The position numbers and the translations under genes were made by a program. A model generated the notes under the pieces. The model did no database searches, was not told where the DNA came from, and saw nothing but the letters and a program-made list of their open reading frames with translations. A stretch of DNA of 64,000 nucleotides from positions 124,001-188,000 of the forward strand of contig DAOUPZ010000003.1 in NCBI GenBank assembly GCA_030625885.1, written 5' to 3'. Of the stretch, positions 37,757 through 47,208 are shown piece by piece; the first letter of the stretch is position 1; each line of letters opens with the position of its first letter. The stretch is from Clostridia bacterium. GTDB lineage: Bacteria > Bacillota > DAOUPZ01.

Positions 37757-40700
37757 TTAATTCATCAAATACGTATTTACAATACGCCCATTTTCATTAT
37801 CCTGCAACGACGAGTTAATATAATCAACCTTAACCTTTTCATCCCCTACTGAAACTCGTAGATGTCCCGATGATGGCAAAAATTTGCCCTCTTTATAGCT
37901 ATATTCTGCAGCATCTTTAACATCGTTACCCGGATGACTTGGCTGCGGCACAAGTTGATATATAATACCATCACGTTCCTGTTTTGCATAAAAATGGTCA
38001 TGTCCGTGAAAAACTGCTGTAACTTGATTGTCAACCATAAGCTGATGGATGGGTTTACCCCAACCCGAACGCATATGATCAAAACCATAACTGCCATCAA
38101 AATTATTCCCGCCCCATTCAAAGAACTCTGATGCTTCGATGCCGCCTCGGGCATCCTTCCCATAGCCGCCTACAAGATTGTGAATAAATACAAATTTGTA
38201 CTTTGCGCTGCTGTTTTCGAGCGTATTTTTAAACCAATCATACTGTGTTTTGCCCAGTGAATAATTCCAACCATCTTCATTTCCTTGCGCTTTTTTCTCA
38301 GAAAACCAGAATGGATCCAACATGACAAAGAGTGCATCTCCCCACGTATAGGCATAATAATTTCCATTTCCTGCAGTACATCCTGTGTAGAAACCACCAT
38401 TTTGCGGATTCAGATAATAAAGCAGTCGAGCATTTGATGCCCATATGGCTACATTATCAGTGCTTTTCTGCATATTCCATCCATTTTCACCTTCATGGTT
38501 ACCATTTACAAGAAAGAGCGGAATAGAATCTGTTATTTTTGTAAATAAGGACCGATCTTCTAAATATCTTTGAAATGTTCCTTCTCTGGTTTTCCCAAGC
38601 TTTTCACCCATAAACGTGTCTCCGAGATCAATATGAAAATCTGGCTTATCCTTTAATACATTCTGCAAAGTTGTATTGTAAATGGCGATATCACTGTTTT
38701 CATCTCGATGTGAGTCTGCCTGTATTGTAAAAGTAAAATCTTCTCCGGTATTGCGCTGGGTATGAAATGTCCCCATCGGTCCTGCTGTATATTCCGAATC
38801 ACCGGTTTTACGAGTCAGCATCCGATAATAATATTGTGTATCAGGATTGAGGTTACCTATGACAGTTTCAATAATTATCCCATTTTTGTAAGATGCTGTT
38901 CTCGTTTTTCCTGACATACTATTCACCGAACTGCCATATTCAAAATAAACATCAATATCACCATTTGCAATTGCTTTTATTGTTACTGATGTATCGGTAG
39001 GGCATCCAAGTACAATACCGCCTCTAGAACCACTAACAACTTTTTCTTCTGTTTTTTCTCCTATTACATCATCTGTTGTTATTTTTACCATATTATTTTT
39101 ACTAACCCAATCTACTTTAGCATTCAAAACCTCACTGACAAATCGAACGGGTACAAAAGTTCTACTCTCCTTAATAAATGCAGCGGTATCCAACTGATTT
39201 AGCTTACCATTGACCCTAGCATTTTTTTCACCAATCTTAAGTCGAATAATAACATCACCCTTTTTTATACTAACCGTATCCTTTTGACCATCCTCTTCCC
39301 AAAATACTTCACATCCTAATTGCTCTGCAAGCAATCGTACCGGTACTTGTGTACGACCATTAGCATCAATAAAAGGCAGTACATCAGATTTTACTTTTCT
39401 TCCATTTATTTCAATCTTTATATTATTGCCTTTGTGGTTTCTTTGTTTCTTGTCTTCCTTTCCATTATCATTCTTTTTTACCTTTCTATTATCTTCCCCC
39501 CCTCCATAGGTACTGAAGTCATCGGAAGTCGACTTTAACACTTTTACATTGTGCTCTGTATCAACAGCATAGCTGTAAACAATACCCGTATTTCCATCCT
39601 GAGGTTCAGTGGAAACATAATAATTTCTATGATAGTCAACTTGGACATTTTCAGGTGTTACATTCACCCTCAAAAAGCCTGAATTCAATAGCGTATCACA
39701 ATCAGGATATGAATTTCCATTTGATTGTTTATCAGCAATTCTTTCAGCCGGCTTTGGTAATGTTTGATAAATAACACCATCTACATTTTCACGGGCAAAT
39801 AAATGGTCGTGCCCCTGAAAAAATATCGTCACGCCAGTATCCTTCATAATTTGCTGTATTGGTTTACCCCAACCGGGGCGTTTTTCATCAAATAAATATT
39901 TTCCGTTTCGATCATAGCCGCCCCATTCATATAAATTTGCAACCTCTGCCCCACCGCGCATGTTTCCTATGGCATGATGGGCAAATACAAACTTATACTT
40001 TGCATGGCTCTCTTCAAGTGTCTTCCTAAACCAATCATACTGCATTTTTCCTAATGTCCACTGCCAGCCATCCTTACCATTATAAGGTTCATTTAAAGAA
40101 TATCGATAGGGATCAATTGAAACATATAGAGCATCTCCCCATTCAAATGAATAATAATTCTGTGGCAAACCAACAAAAGGTTCTTCTTGCGCATTGCCTG
40201 AATAAAATTCATCAGGAACAGGATTAGGATAATAGGTGTTTCTTGCTATAGTTGACATCACAGTTAGATTTTTATCCGTGCCGTCCAGAAAATATCCATA
40301 TTCTCCTTCATGATTGCCAATCGTAAGGAAAAGCGGTGCATTCCGTGTCACAATATCAAAGAATGATCGCTGCTGAAAACTCGTGCTTCTGATAGTTTCA
40401 TAATCTTGATATTGTGGGTTATCTACTTGGTCATTTAAAAAGGTATCTCCTAAATCGAACATGAAATCCGGATTATATCCGGCCATTGTCTTCATGGAGT
40501 TTTCATATAATTCGTGATCCGCTTTATTCAGCAAATGAGAATCCGCTTGCACAACAAATGTATAACTTTCACCCTCAGCTCTTGGTGTTCTAAAAGTATA
40601 TTCCGCGGTGTTTTTAAACTCAGTATCATTTGAATCTTTAAAGAATAAGCGGTAATAATAGTTTCTATCAGTTTTCAATCCATCCATCTCAAAAACCGCC

Positions 40701-40960
40701 GGACCCAAGTTAGATGCTTCATGTATACTGCTTTTTTGCGAATATTCATTCGTATTCTCACCCCATGCCAAATACACCTGACTTTGATTATTTGCTGTAA
40801 TATTGGCAGTTATTGAGCTGTTGTTTGGCCTTCCTAATATGATGCTTCCATCAAAAGATGAATCGGTATATGCAGCTTGTGCAATATAAGTTATCCCAAT
40901 CAATACTGAAGAAATCATGCCTATTACAACCAACAAAGTCATAAAACTGTTCTTTTTCAT
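37757..40960 (-). CDS. Secreted double metallophosphoesterase with a CuAO-N-like stalk
   Basis: 1067 residues, tandem architecture. Signal peptide (about 1-29); module 1 (about 30-480): a purple-acid-phosphatase-type N-terminal FN3-like domain (SITANITANNQSQVYLAWG) and a calcineurin-like phosphatase with GDTF (about 172), GNHEGEYG (about 218), HHAIGNM and GHDH (about 385). A linker and copper-amine-oxidase-N-like domain (about 507-633, with PVRLLAEQLGCEVFWE and FVPVRFVSEVLNAKVDW) follow. Module 2 (about 640-1060) repeats the design: GDTFMG (about 783), GNHEGENG (about 823), GHDH (about 985). Both metal sites look complete. It is 21 bp after the upstream secreted gene, with GGGGGAG before the ATG. 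Substrate unknown; a phosphoesterase acting outside the cell. Confidence 0.88.
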   Translation of the reverse strand: MKKNSFMTLLVVIGMISSVLIGITYIAQAAYTDSSFDGSIILGRPNNSSITANITANNQSQVYLAWGENTNEYSQKSSIHEASNLGPAVFEMDGLKTDRNYYYRLFFKDSNDTEFKNTAEYTFRTPRAEGESYTFVVQADSHLLNKADHELYENSMKTMAGYNPDFMFDLGDTFLNDQVDNPQYQDYETIRSTSFQQRSFFDIVTRNAPLFLTIGNHEGEYGYFLDGTDKNLTVMSTIARNTYYPNPVPDEFYSGNAQEEPFVGLPQNYYSFEWGDALYVSIDPYRYSLNEPYNGKDGWQWTLGKMQYDWFRKTLEESHAKYKFVFAHHAIGNMRGGAEVANLYEWGGYDRNGKYLFDEKRPGWGKPIQQIMKDTGVTIFFQGHDHLFARENVDGVIYQTLPKPAERIADKQSNGNSYPDCDTLLNSGFLRVNVTPENVQVDYHRNYYVSTEPQDGNTGIVYSYAVDTEHNVKVLKSTSDDFSTYGGGEDNRKVKKNDNGKEDKKQRNHKGNNIKIEINGRKVKSDVLPFIDANGRTQVPVRLLAEQLGCEVFWEEDGQKDTVSIKKGDVIIRLKIGEKNARVNGKLNQLDTAAFIKESRTFVPVRFVSEVLNAKVDWVSKNNMVKITTDDVIGEKTEEKVVSGSRGGIVLGCPTDTSVTIKAIANGDIDVYFEYGSSVNSMSGKTRTASYKNGIIIETVIGNLNPDTQYYYRMLTRKTGDSEYTAGPMGTFHTQRNTGEDFTFTIQADSHRDENSDIAIYNTTLQNVLKDKPDFHIDLGDTFMGEKLGKTREGTFQRYLEDRSLFTKITDSIPLFLVNGNHEGENGWNMQKSTDNVAIWASNARLLYYLNPQNGGFYTGCTAGNGNYYAYTWGDALFVMLDPFWFSEKKAQGNEDGWNYSLGKTQYDWFKNTLENSSAKYKFVFIHNLVGGYGKDARGGIEASEFFEWGGNNFDGSYGFDHMRSGWGKPIHQLMVDNQVTAVFHGHDHFYAKQERDGIIYQLVPQPSHPGNDVKDAAEYSYKEGKFLPSSGHLRVSVGDEKVKVDYINSSLQDNENGRIVNTYLMN

Positions 40961-40981
40961 AAAGCTCCCCCTTTGATATGG

Positions 40982-42760
40982 TTATTCCTCAATGATTGCT
41001 GTTCTCGTTTCCTGATTCCAACCTACCTTTAGATTGAAAGTTTCCGCAATAAACCTCAAAGGTATGAGTGTTCTTCCATTCATAATCTCTGCAGGTGCAT
41101 CTAAAGAAGCGATTTGACCATTAACTTTTGAATTTGTTCTGCCAATAACTAACTCTATTTTAATATTTTCTTTGGTTATTATAACTGTTTGATCTTTCTG
41201 ATTCCATGCAACTTTCGCCCCTAATTCTTCAGTTACTGCTCGAACCGGAATTAAAGTTCTGTTGTTTTTAATAACTGGGGGTACATCAAAGTTTATATTT
41301 CTCCCATTTATTGTTACTCTTGCTTTTTTAGGCTTTTCAGGACCTGTTTCATTTTGTGGTTTTGGCGGATTTTTCCCCTCCCTGCCGGGTTTGTTTTTGT
41401 TTTCCTGTTTTTTAGTATCATTTATGTTTCCAAAGCTTTCAGGAGCAATCATTTGACCTGCATTCTCAGGTACATTGCCCGTACCAAACATAAAATCGAT
41501 ATTAGGAATTTCCGGCATATCTACCGGTGTAGAAAACTTATATCCACCTTCAGGTACAACATCAAGATTTCGAAGTTTTATCAGCTCAGTCCGTTGTACA
41601 TCTGTCAAGGTTTTGTTGACTTCAGAAAAACGAGAAGCATAAAGTCCTGACATCTGTCCATCCAATTCCCCATAACGCTCGATAAGAGAATAAACCTTTT
41701 GCTTGTCAACTATACCGCTAGTCATGGCCTGGCGCAACTCTGTCGAAACTTCAGTTCTTATTTCTGATATTTCTGAAAGAGCGTCACGCTGCTCATCAAT
41801 GATTCCAGTAATCAATGCTCTCTGTTCACTATTTAAAATATTTAGGAATGCTTTACCGCTGTCTCCGGTAACAGCAGTACTTATAAAATAATCGGGATTG
41901 TTCATGGCCGGATAGTCCTTCATATAAAACCCGCCAAAATAGGTGCCATGACGCTCGGGACAAAAATATACATCCGCATCAATCCCACCCTTATACCAAG
42001 AAAATAACTCGCTGGCATAAGTCATTACAGCTACAAATTCAGTATGATTCATACTTCTTTTAAGTTCATCATCTTCAGCAACTGATGGCCATGTTGCGGA
42101 ATTATTAAATTGCATTTTCTCTAAATATGCCTTTTGCTCTGAAGTAAAGGAATTGATGATTTCTCCCACCACAAGTGCACGGTTGTAACTTAAATCCGCA
42201 TCTGTTTTATAGAGTCCAGCTGCATAGTCAGCTACGGCTTCTAGATCTAGTCCATTTGACCCCTCCGGTATATTACCCTCCAGGCTGCGACGGAATGCAT
42301 TCATCAGTGGAAAACGGTTATAGGCAAAGTTTGTATAAAGAGGAGCCTGCTCTCTTGCTAATGCTGCAAGTTTTGTCTTTTGCTCATCATTTAAGATATA
42401 CAAGACATTACTTGCAGCTTTGGTAAGAAAGGTCGTATTGTGACCATAACCTGCTGTGTCCACATCTCGCATATACTGAAAACCAAAGAAATCTGCAACC
42501 TTACCGGGCGGCATAAACGTATCTGCACCCGCACTACCTGTGATAAACGCAAGACCGTTGAATGCAATGGTAGAAAGTTGTGCATTGTCACTCATTGCCT
42601 GCTCGAGTGTATATTGATTACGATTTGTTCCCGGATTTTGATTTACCGGAGGTTTTGCTTCCTCTTGTGGTACCGGTACTGTCAACGCAGCATATCCCAT
42701 GATTGACATTAAACTCATTATAAGGATGCAGCCTGCAATTAATAAAAAATTCTTTTTCAT
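40982..42760 (-). CDS. Secreted protein with duplicated helical domain and CuAO-N-like stalk
   Basis: 592 residues. Signal peptide (FLLIAGCILIMSLMSIMGYA); a helical region (about 50-400) with two related units, each having a FFGFQYMRD or YFGGFYMKD motif followed about 30 residues later by LNDEQKTKLAAL or LNSEQRALITGI, similar in style to the LTxxQ motif of Spy/CpxP proteins; a Lys/Pro-rich linker (about 430-480); then a C-terminal copper-amine-oxidase-N-like domain (about 482-592). The CuAO-N-like domain is a common clostridial surface stalk and need not bind copper. A CPERHG motif (about residue 270) could bind metal or haem. ATG at 42760 follows AAAGGAGAATGTATA. The ligand is unknown; the gene is under the promoter at 42825-42858. 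Confidence 0.65.
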   Translation of the reverse strand: MKKNFLLIAGCILIMSLMSIMGYAALTVPVPQEEAKPPVNQNPGTNRNQYTLEQAMSDNAQLSTIAFNGLAFITGSAGADTFMPPGKVADFFGFQYMRDVDTAGYGHNTTFLTKAASNVLYILNDEQKTKLAALAREQAPLYTNFAYNRFPLMNAFRRSLEGNIPEGSNGLDLEAVADYAAGLYKTDADLSYNRALVVGEIINSFTSEQKAYLEKMQFNNSATWPSVAEDDELKRSMNHTEFVAVMTYASELFSWYKGGIDADVYFCPERHGTYFGGFYMKDYPAMNNPDYFISTAVTGDSGKAFLNILNSEQRALITGIIDEQRDALSEISEIRTEVSTELRQAMTSGIVDKQKVYSLIERYGELDGQMSGLYASRFSEVNKTLTDVQRTELIKLRNLDVVPEGGYKFSTPVDMPEIPNIDFMFGTGNVPENAGQMIAPESFGNINDTKKQENKNKPGREGKNPPKPQNETGPEKPKKARVTINGRNINFDVPPVIKNNRTLIPVRAVTEELGAKVAWNQKDQTVIITKENIKIELVIGRTNSKVNGQIASLDAPAEIMNGRTLIPLRFIAETFNLKVGWNQETRTAIIEE

Positions 42761-42785
42761 TATACATTCTCCTTTCATTATAAAA

Positions 42786-42827
42786 AATGTACCTGTTAAT
42801 ACAGTTTCAACTGCTTACAGGTACATT
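42786..42827 (-). terminator. Terminator between the kinase gene and the secreted-protein gene
   Basis: On the minus strand AATGTACCTGT ... ACAGGTACATT with TTTTTT after it and a small inner stem AGTT/ACTG. It follows the kinase stop by 55 bp and should end read-through from the two-component genes. Confidence 0.75.
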
Positions 42828-42858
42828 ATAAAATCTGTTTGTGAAATCCTGGTGAAAT
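42825..42858 (-). promoter_or_regulatory. Response-regulator-type promoter of the secreted-protein operon
   Basis: On the minus strand ATTTCACCAGGATTTCA (42858-42842; two TTTCA half-sites 11 bp apart), then exactly 11 bp, then TATAAT (42830-42825). No -35 match is present apart from the operator, the design of PhoB/OmpR-activated promoters. Start would be near 42818, inside the first arm of the terminator hairpin. Confidence 0.7.
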
Positions 42859-42881
42859 AAATACCTCAATTTTAAATAAAT

Positions 42882-44285
42882 TTAAGGTATCTCGACAAAG
42901 AACGATACGCCCTCATTTACATTTTCGACACCACATATGCCTTCATGCATTTGCGCTATCAATCTCACTATTGAAAGTCCCAATCCATGACCGCCATATT
43001 GTCTTGACCTTGCCTTGTCTGCCTTATAAAATACATCCCAAATATTTTCCAGATCACGCTCTGAGATAGGCTTACCTGTATTAAACACAGATATTCTCAC
43101 GCCGTTATCTTTCTTTTTCGCAATTACTTCGATATATTTTCTGCCTTCCACATGATGGATGCCATTGGTAATAAAGTTATTAATAACCCGCTCAAGCAGT
43201 TCATAATCAGCACATATCTCATCATCTTTTTCATATTTCAATTCAATATTAATACCTTTTTCATTTAATACCGGTGTAAACCGATCCGCTATATTTTGGA
43301 TAAATTCACCTATATTAAATCTAGTCACATTCAACTGAAACGTACTCGTTTCAAGTATGGACAGGTCTAAAAGTTCCCGTACCATACCATCCATCTTGTC
43401 ACATTCTTCCGCAATAACCGTGCAATATTTCTGCATCTTTTTCTTATCATCGGCTACACCATATTTCAATCCTTCTGCATATCCTTTAATAACACCTATT
43501 GGCGTTTTCAATTCATGTGACATGTTTCGCACAAGCTGTTTTCTTCGTTCAACATCCTGTTTAAGCGCATTCATACTGGTGCTTAATTTCTCAGAAATCC
43601 GGTTAATACTTCTTCCCAAACTCCCAATTTCATCTTTTGAATTGTTATTCACACGTTTATTGAACTCAAGATTTGAAATAGCTTCTGCAACATGACTCAT
43701 TTCAATTATGGGTCTGGTGATCTTCTTTGAAAAAATAACGATAAATATTCCACCAAAAAGCATGATCACAACCCCCGCAAAAATATAAAACTGATTTGCT
43801 ATGAAAACACTCTCACTAATACCTTTCATAGGTTTTTTGAGAATAATCAGTTCTCCATTACTCATACGTGATAAAAAAACTAATTTAGGTGCCTGATCGT
43901 TAGGTTTTTCAATCACAGTATAAACATACGACTTTAACAACTTCATCTCATTGTCTACAGCAAGTTGCTCAATTTCCTTAGGAAGCCGTATTGCATCAGG
44001 ATCTGATTTTTGAGGATAAGAAATAAATTTAATATTCAGCTTTCTATCAGCAATTGTACAACTTATACCTTCCATACGATCTATCAAACTTATAAAGTTT
44101 GATAGATTTTTTTTGTTATGAATATATTCCTCACTAATTTTTTGGCTGGTTTCTATGAAAACATCTCTATTTTTATAGATATAATAACGTTCCAAAAATA
44201 AAGCATTCAAAAGAATGCCGCAAAGCACTAACGAAACCATAAATATTGCAAATAATAAAGATATTTTCGTTTTAATCGTTTTCAT
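42882..44285 (-). CDS. Sensor histidine kinase
   Basis: Membrane kinase, 467 residues: helix 1 (about 8-32), an extracellular domain of about 130 residues, helix 2 (about 165-187), HAMP (about 190-240, RPIIEMSHVAEAISNLEFN), HisKA with RNMSHELKTPIGVIKGYAEG (His about 254) and HATPase_c with NNFITNGIHHVEG, VFNTGKPIS and GGHGLGLSIVRLIAQ. All boxes are complete. The layout resembles BaeS/VanS-type kinases that sense envelope conditions. Its start overlaps the response regulator by 14 bp. The unusual extracellular sequence gives no hint of the ligand. Confidence 0.92.
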   Translation of the reverse strand: MKTIKTKISLLFAIFMVSLVLCGILLNALFLERYYIYKNRDVFIETSQKISEEYIHNKKNLSNFISLIDRMEGISCTIADRKLNIKFISYPQKSDPDAIRLPKEIEQLAVDNEMKLLKSYVYTVIEKPNDQAPKLVFLSRMSNGELIILKKPMKGISESVFIANQFYIFAGVVIMLFGGIFIVIFSKKITRPIIEMSHVAEAISNLEFNKRVNNNSKDEIGSLGRSINRISEKLSTSMNALKQDVERRKQLVRNMSHELKTPIGVIKGYAEGLKYGVADDKKKMQKYCTVIAEECDKMDGMVRELLDLSILETSTFQLNVTRFNIGEFIQNIADRFTPVLNEKGINIELKYEKDDEICADYELLERVINNFITNGIHHVEGRKYIEVIAKKKDNGVRISVFNTGKPISERDLENIWDVFYKADKARSRQYGGHGLGLSIVRLIAQMHEGICGVENVNEGVSFFVEIP

Positions 44286-44955
44286 GATTCACCTCAAACA
44301 TATATCCGCTGCCCCTTACCGTTTTTATGTATTGACCACACTTCGAAAGCTTAGCCCGCAGCGTCTTTATATGCGTATCAATTGTTCGTATATCACCCTC
44401 AAAATCATAACCCCATATACTACATAATATTTGTTCGCGAGTTAATACCCTGTGGATGTTTTTTATAAAATAGAGTAAAAGGCTATATTCTTTGCGATTT
44501 AATTCAACTTCCATGTCACATACCAAGACTCTGTGTGCTTCCTGATTGATACTTATTTCTCCTATGGACATTTCAATAAGCCGTTCCTTTTTTAGTTTCC
44601 TTAAAAGTGTATTGAGGCGGGCTACAAAAATCTCATAACTAAAGGGTTTGGCAATGTAATCATCTGCTCCTTTTTTTAGGCCCAATACCTCGTGCTTTTC
44701 ATCTCCTAAAGCAGTTAGCATCATCACTGGAACATCAGCGTGTTCTCTAATTTCTTTAAGGACTTCCCAACCATCATATTCAGGCATCATCACATCTAAT
44801 ATTAGCAAATCAATGTCATTTGAACTGAAAAAAATATCTAGAGTCTGCTGTCCGTCAGATGCTTGAATCGGGTTATAACCTTCTTTTTTTACGATATCGC
44901 ATACGAGTTCCCGAAAAATCGGATCATCATCTGCAACTAAAATTTTAATATCCAT
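44272..44955 (-). CDS. OmpR/PhoB-family response regulator
   Basis: 227 residues. Receiver domain with acidic pair in KILVADDDP, phospho-acceptor Asp in LILDVMMPEYDGWEV (about 55) and Lys in DDYIAKPFSYE; C-terminal winged helix with VLTREQILCSIWG and TVRGSGYMFEV. AAGGGTGAGCTT precedes ATG 44955, so the in-frame ATG at 44973 is rejected. A promoter of the same special design as that of the downstream secreted genes lies 70-100 bp upstream, which implies autoregulation. Confidence 0.93.
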   Translation of the reverse strand: MDIKILVADDDPIFRELVCDIVKKEGYNPIQASDGQQTLDIFFSSNDIDLLILDVMMPEYDGWEVLKEIREHADVPVMMLTALGDEKHEVLGLKKGADDYIAKPFSYEIFVARLNTLLRKLKKERLIEMSIGEISINQEAHRVLVCDMEVELNRKEYSLLLYFIKNIHRVLTREQILCSIWGYDFEGDIRTIDTHIKTLRAKLSKCGQYIKTVRGSGYMFEVNHEND

Positions 44956-45020
44956 AAGCTCACCCTTCTGCATTTAAAATTTCTCGTATATTAAGCCAAG
45001 ATAAATATCTACATTTCTAA

Positions 45021-45054
45021 ATTATACCCCACTAATATGAAATCCTTGTGAAAT
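45021..45054 (-). promoter_or_regulatory. Response-regulator-type promoter of the two-component genes
   Basis: On the minus strand ATTTCACAAGGATTTCA (45054-45038), 11 bp, then TATAAT (45026-45021). Operator differs from the one at 42842-42858 at a single base and the spacing is identical. Confidence 0.7.
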
Positions 45055-45093
45055 CTTTTGTATTCATTATTATATTTACAATCTATTATTGTA

Positions 45094-45256
45094 ATTTATA
45101 GATTTCCAAGCCTATAACTTATATTATAGATTTTTTATCTTTTATTTCCAACTTTCCAACTAACCAACTAACCAACTGCCCTGTGAAATTAAGCTCTAAG
45201 AAAAATATTTAATGCATTCACCGTAATAATTTTATTTTTGACATTGGATATCTATA
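45094..45256 (+). repeat. Family-2 interspersed repeat, copy 3
   Basis: Starts with ATAGATTTCCAAGCC and ends with GACATTGGATATC; holds three AACTAACC-type 8-bp units (about 45148-45178), compared with about four at 34705 and one to two at 35793. Confidence 0.75.
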
Positions 45257-45279
45257 ATAAATAGTTTACATTTTTAATC

Positions 45280-45331
45280 AATAAAACCCACTTACCGTAC
45301 TCATAATCCAGTACGGTAAGTGGGTTTTATT
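45280..45331 (-). terminator. Terminator of the cohesin/dockerin operon
   Basis: A perfect 22-bp stem (AATAAAACCCACTTACCGTA plus two pairs) with an 8-base loop, 30 bp after the stop at 45362. Confidence 0.88.
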
Positions 45332-45361
45332 ATTTTCTTTATCTTTAATAATTAATTCTCT

Positions 45362-47182
45362 TTATAATGCAATCACTTTCCTTCTTCGTTGCCACCATCC
45401 AAACATTGCCATCATTCCAATCACAATCATGATGGTCACTACTGGATGCATGATCAGATACACTACCCCAATCACAGGAACTAACAGTCCTCTTACTACG
45501 CCTTTTAGTATCTCATGATTGCTTATAAAATTGGCAATAGGCGGTGAATTATGATAATAAAAATCCACAAACCGCCTGCCCAAAGTATTGGTAAGTAAGT
45601 ATTCATCTCGAAAGTTTCTCAATAACACGACCGCTGGCTCAAACTTGGAACCATAGGAGGCGGTAGCAATAAAACACTCATCATTAACCCCAACAATCGG
45701 TGGAGTAATCACGTCTTGATCGATTATTGATTCGGAATCAAATCCCAGGGTATTAGCCTGTATTTTAATTCGATTCTGATTGCCGATCAAGGTTTGATCA
45801 AATATTACGATAAGCGTATGATCTTGAATCTCAACAATATCTTCTTCTACTAGAGATACAAAATCAGAACCATTTTGAGCAAAAGTAATCCCCTGTTTTA
45901 ATAACTCCGGATTGACCGTATTATTAGTCAATTGATCATTAAATTGTAAAGTAACCACTTGTTTATTGCTGTCAATGGTTACACCTTCAAAAAATTGAGG
46001 ATTTACAATTACTTTACAACCTTCACTTTGACTGCCATCCTCTAAAACAGCTGTAATTGTCGCTTGTCCCACTGCTTTTGGAGACACTTCCGCACTTAAC
46101 CCATTTCCAACAATCTCAGCTACCTCAGGATTACTAGATTGCCAAGTTACTATTGAATTCTCTTCATCAATTGGACTCGTAGGAAAGAAAAAAGCTTCCA
46201 CCGTTACTTTTTCTCCATTCTGACTTAATGTGAGCTGCTTGGGTTCAAGAAAAAACCTGGTATCCATGGTAAATTGCCCGTTATCGACAAGGGTTTGTGC
46301 TGTAATATGAGCAGCATTTTCATCTCCCAGCATCACATTCTTAATTACTAGCGGATATTTTTGATCACTCTGTCCTTCATTTCTGACGATCCATGTCAGG
46401 GTTCCCAATTGAATTTCACCTTCTGGAATCATCTTCCCATTAAGACTGTATAAAATGATTCTTTCCTTACCATCTATATTAGCTGAGTCCAAAACAAAAT
46501 CATTCTTCAAAGCTTCCCCAAGTGCAGCTTTACGAAATATTAGAACCTGAGGATCATACGAAACATCAAACTGAAGCAACATCACCTGTCCCGAACTCGT
46601 AAAAGTAATAGGTGCATCAATCCACTCTCCCGGTTCACCTGATAAATCTCCTATTGATATCTCAATATCTGAATTTATAGACAGGCTAAATGAACCCATT
46701 TCTATTAAAGTAATAGATGAAATGTCATTCCCCAGTTGATCAGATATAACCACATCATTAAGCTCTAAAGGTGAATCCAATGCACCGATTCCATTAGCGT
46801 TCACTTTGAAAGTAACTGTCATTAACTGAACTTCTCCAGCTGGTATTAAAACGTCTTGAACATTAAATAAAACAAATCTTTGCTTTCCTTGCACTTCATT
46901 GACACCTAGCGAATATTGAGATTCTAACTGTTTTCCCAGTGAAGCCGATTGGAACTGTAGTTGTTCTTGATCATAAGATAAATCAAATTGCACCATAGCA
47001 GCTTGACCGGTACTCACCAACGTAATCGGTAATTCAACGATTTCTCCTGGTTGTGCCGTAATTGTTCCGACTACCAGCTTCAAATCCTGCGCACTGGCTA
47101 TTAAAATAGATGACTGAAAAATCATGATCACTGCAATCGTTAGAAAAAGTGTTTTCATACTAGCATACTGTTTTGCTCTCAA
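45362..47182 (-). CDS. Cell-surface protein with two cohesin-like domains and a CFI-box C-terminus
   Basis: 606 residues. Signal peptide (TLFLTIAVIMIFQSSILIASA); two cohesin-like domains (about 32-165 and 172-305), each with the pattern P-x-T-x-x-S-x-G-Q-A/V, then QFDLSYD or QFDVSYD; a Big_2-like Ig domain (about 315-395, SSNPEVAEI); another Ig-like domain (about 395-490); and a C-terminal block starting CFIATASYGS, the CFI-box sorting-type motif, followed by hydrophobic helices and a basic tail WWQRRRK. TTG at 47182 lies 9 bp after AGGAG. I infer a cell-anchored receptor for dockerin proteins; the 3209-residue protein upstream in the same operon carries a dockerin. Confidence 0.82.
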   Translation of the reverse strand: MRAKQYASMKTLFLTIAVIMIFQSSILIASAQDLKLVVGTITAQPGEIVELPITLVSTGQAAMVQFDLSYDQEQLQFQSASLGKQLESQYSLGVNEVQGKQRFVLFNVQDVLIPAGEVQLMTVTFKVNANGIGALDSPLELNDVVISDQLGNDISSITLIEMGSFSLSINSDIEISIGDLSGEPGEWIDAPITFTSSGQVMLLQFDVSYDPQVLIFRKAALGEALKNDFVLDSANIDGKERIILYSLNGKMIPEGEIQLGTLTWIVRNEGQSDQKYPLVIKNVMLGDENAAHITAQTLVDNGQFTMDTRFFLEPKQLTLSQNGEKVTVEAFFFPTSPIDEENSIVTWQSSNPEVAEIVGNGLSAEVSPKAVGQATITAVLEDGSQSEGCKVIVNPQFFEGVTIDSNKQVVTLQFNDQLTNNTVNPELLKQGITFAQNGSDFVSLVEEDIVEIQDHTLIVIFDQTLIGNQNRIKIQANTLGFDSESIIDQDVITPPIVGVNDECFIATASYGSKFEPAVVLLRNFRDEYLLTNTLGRRFVDFYYHNSPPIANFISNHEILKGVVRGLLVPVIGVVYLIMHPVVTIMIVIGMMAMFGWWQRRRKVIAL

Positions 47183-47208
47183 ATCGTTCAACTCCTATAC
47201 AGCAAGCC

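Noticed and set aside
37846-38400. Minus-strand frames of 105 and 76 codons
   Set aside because: Out-of-phase shadows inside the double phosphoesterase gene.
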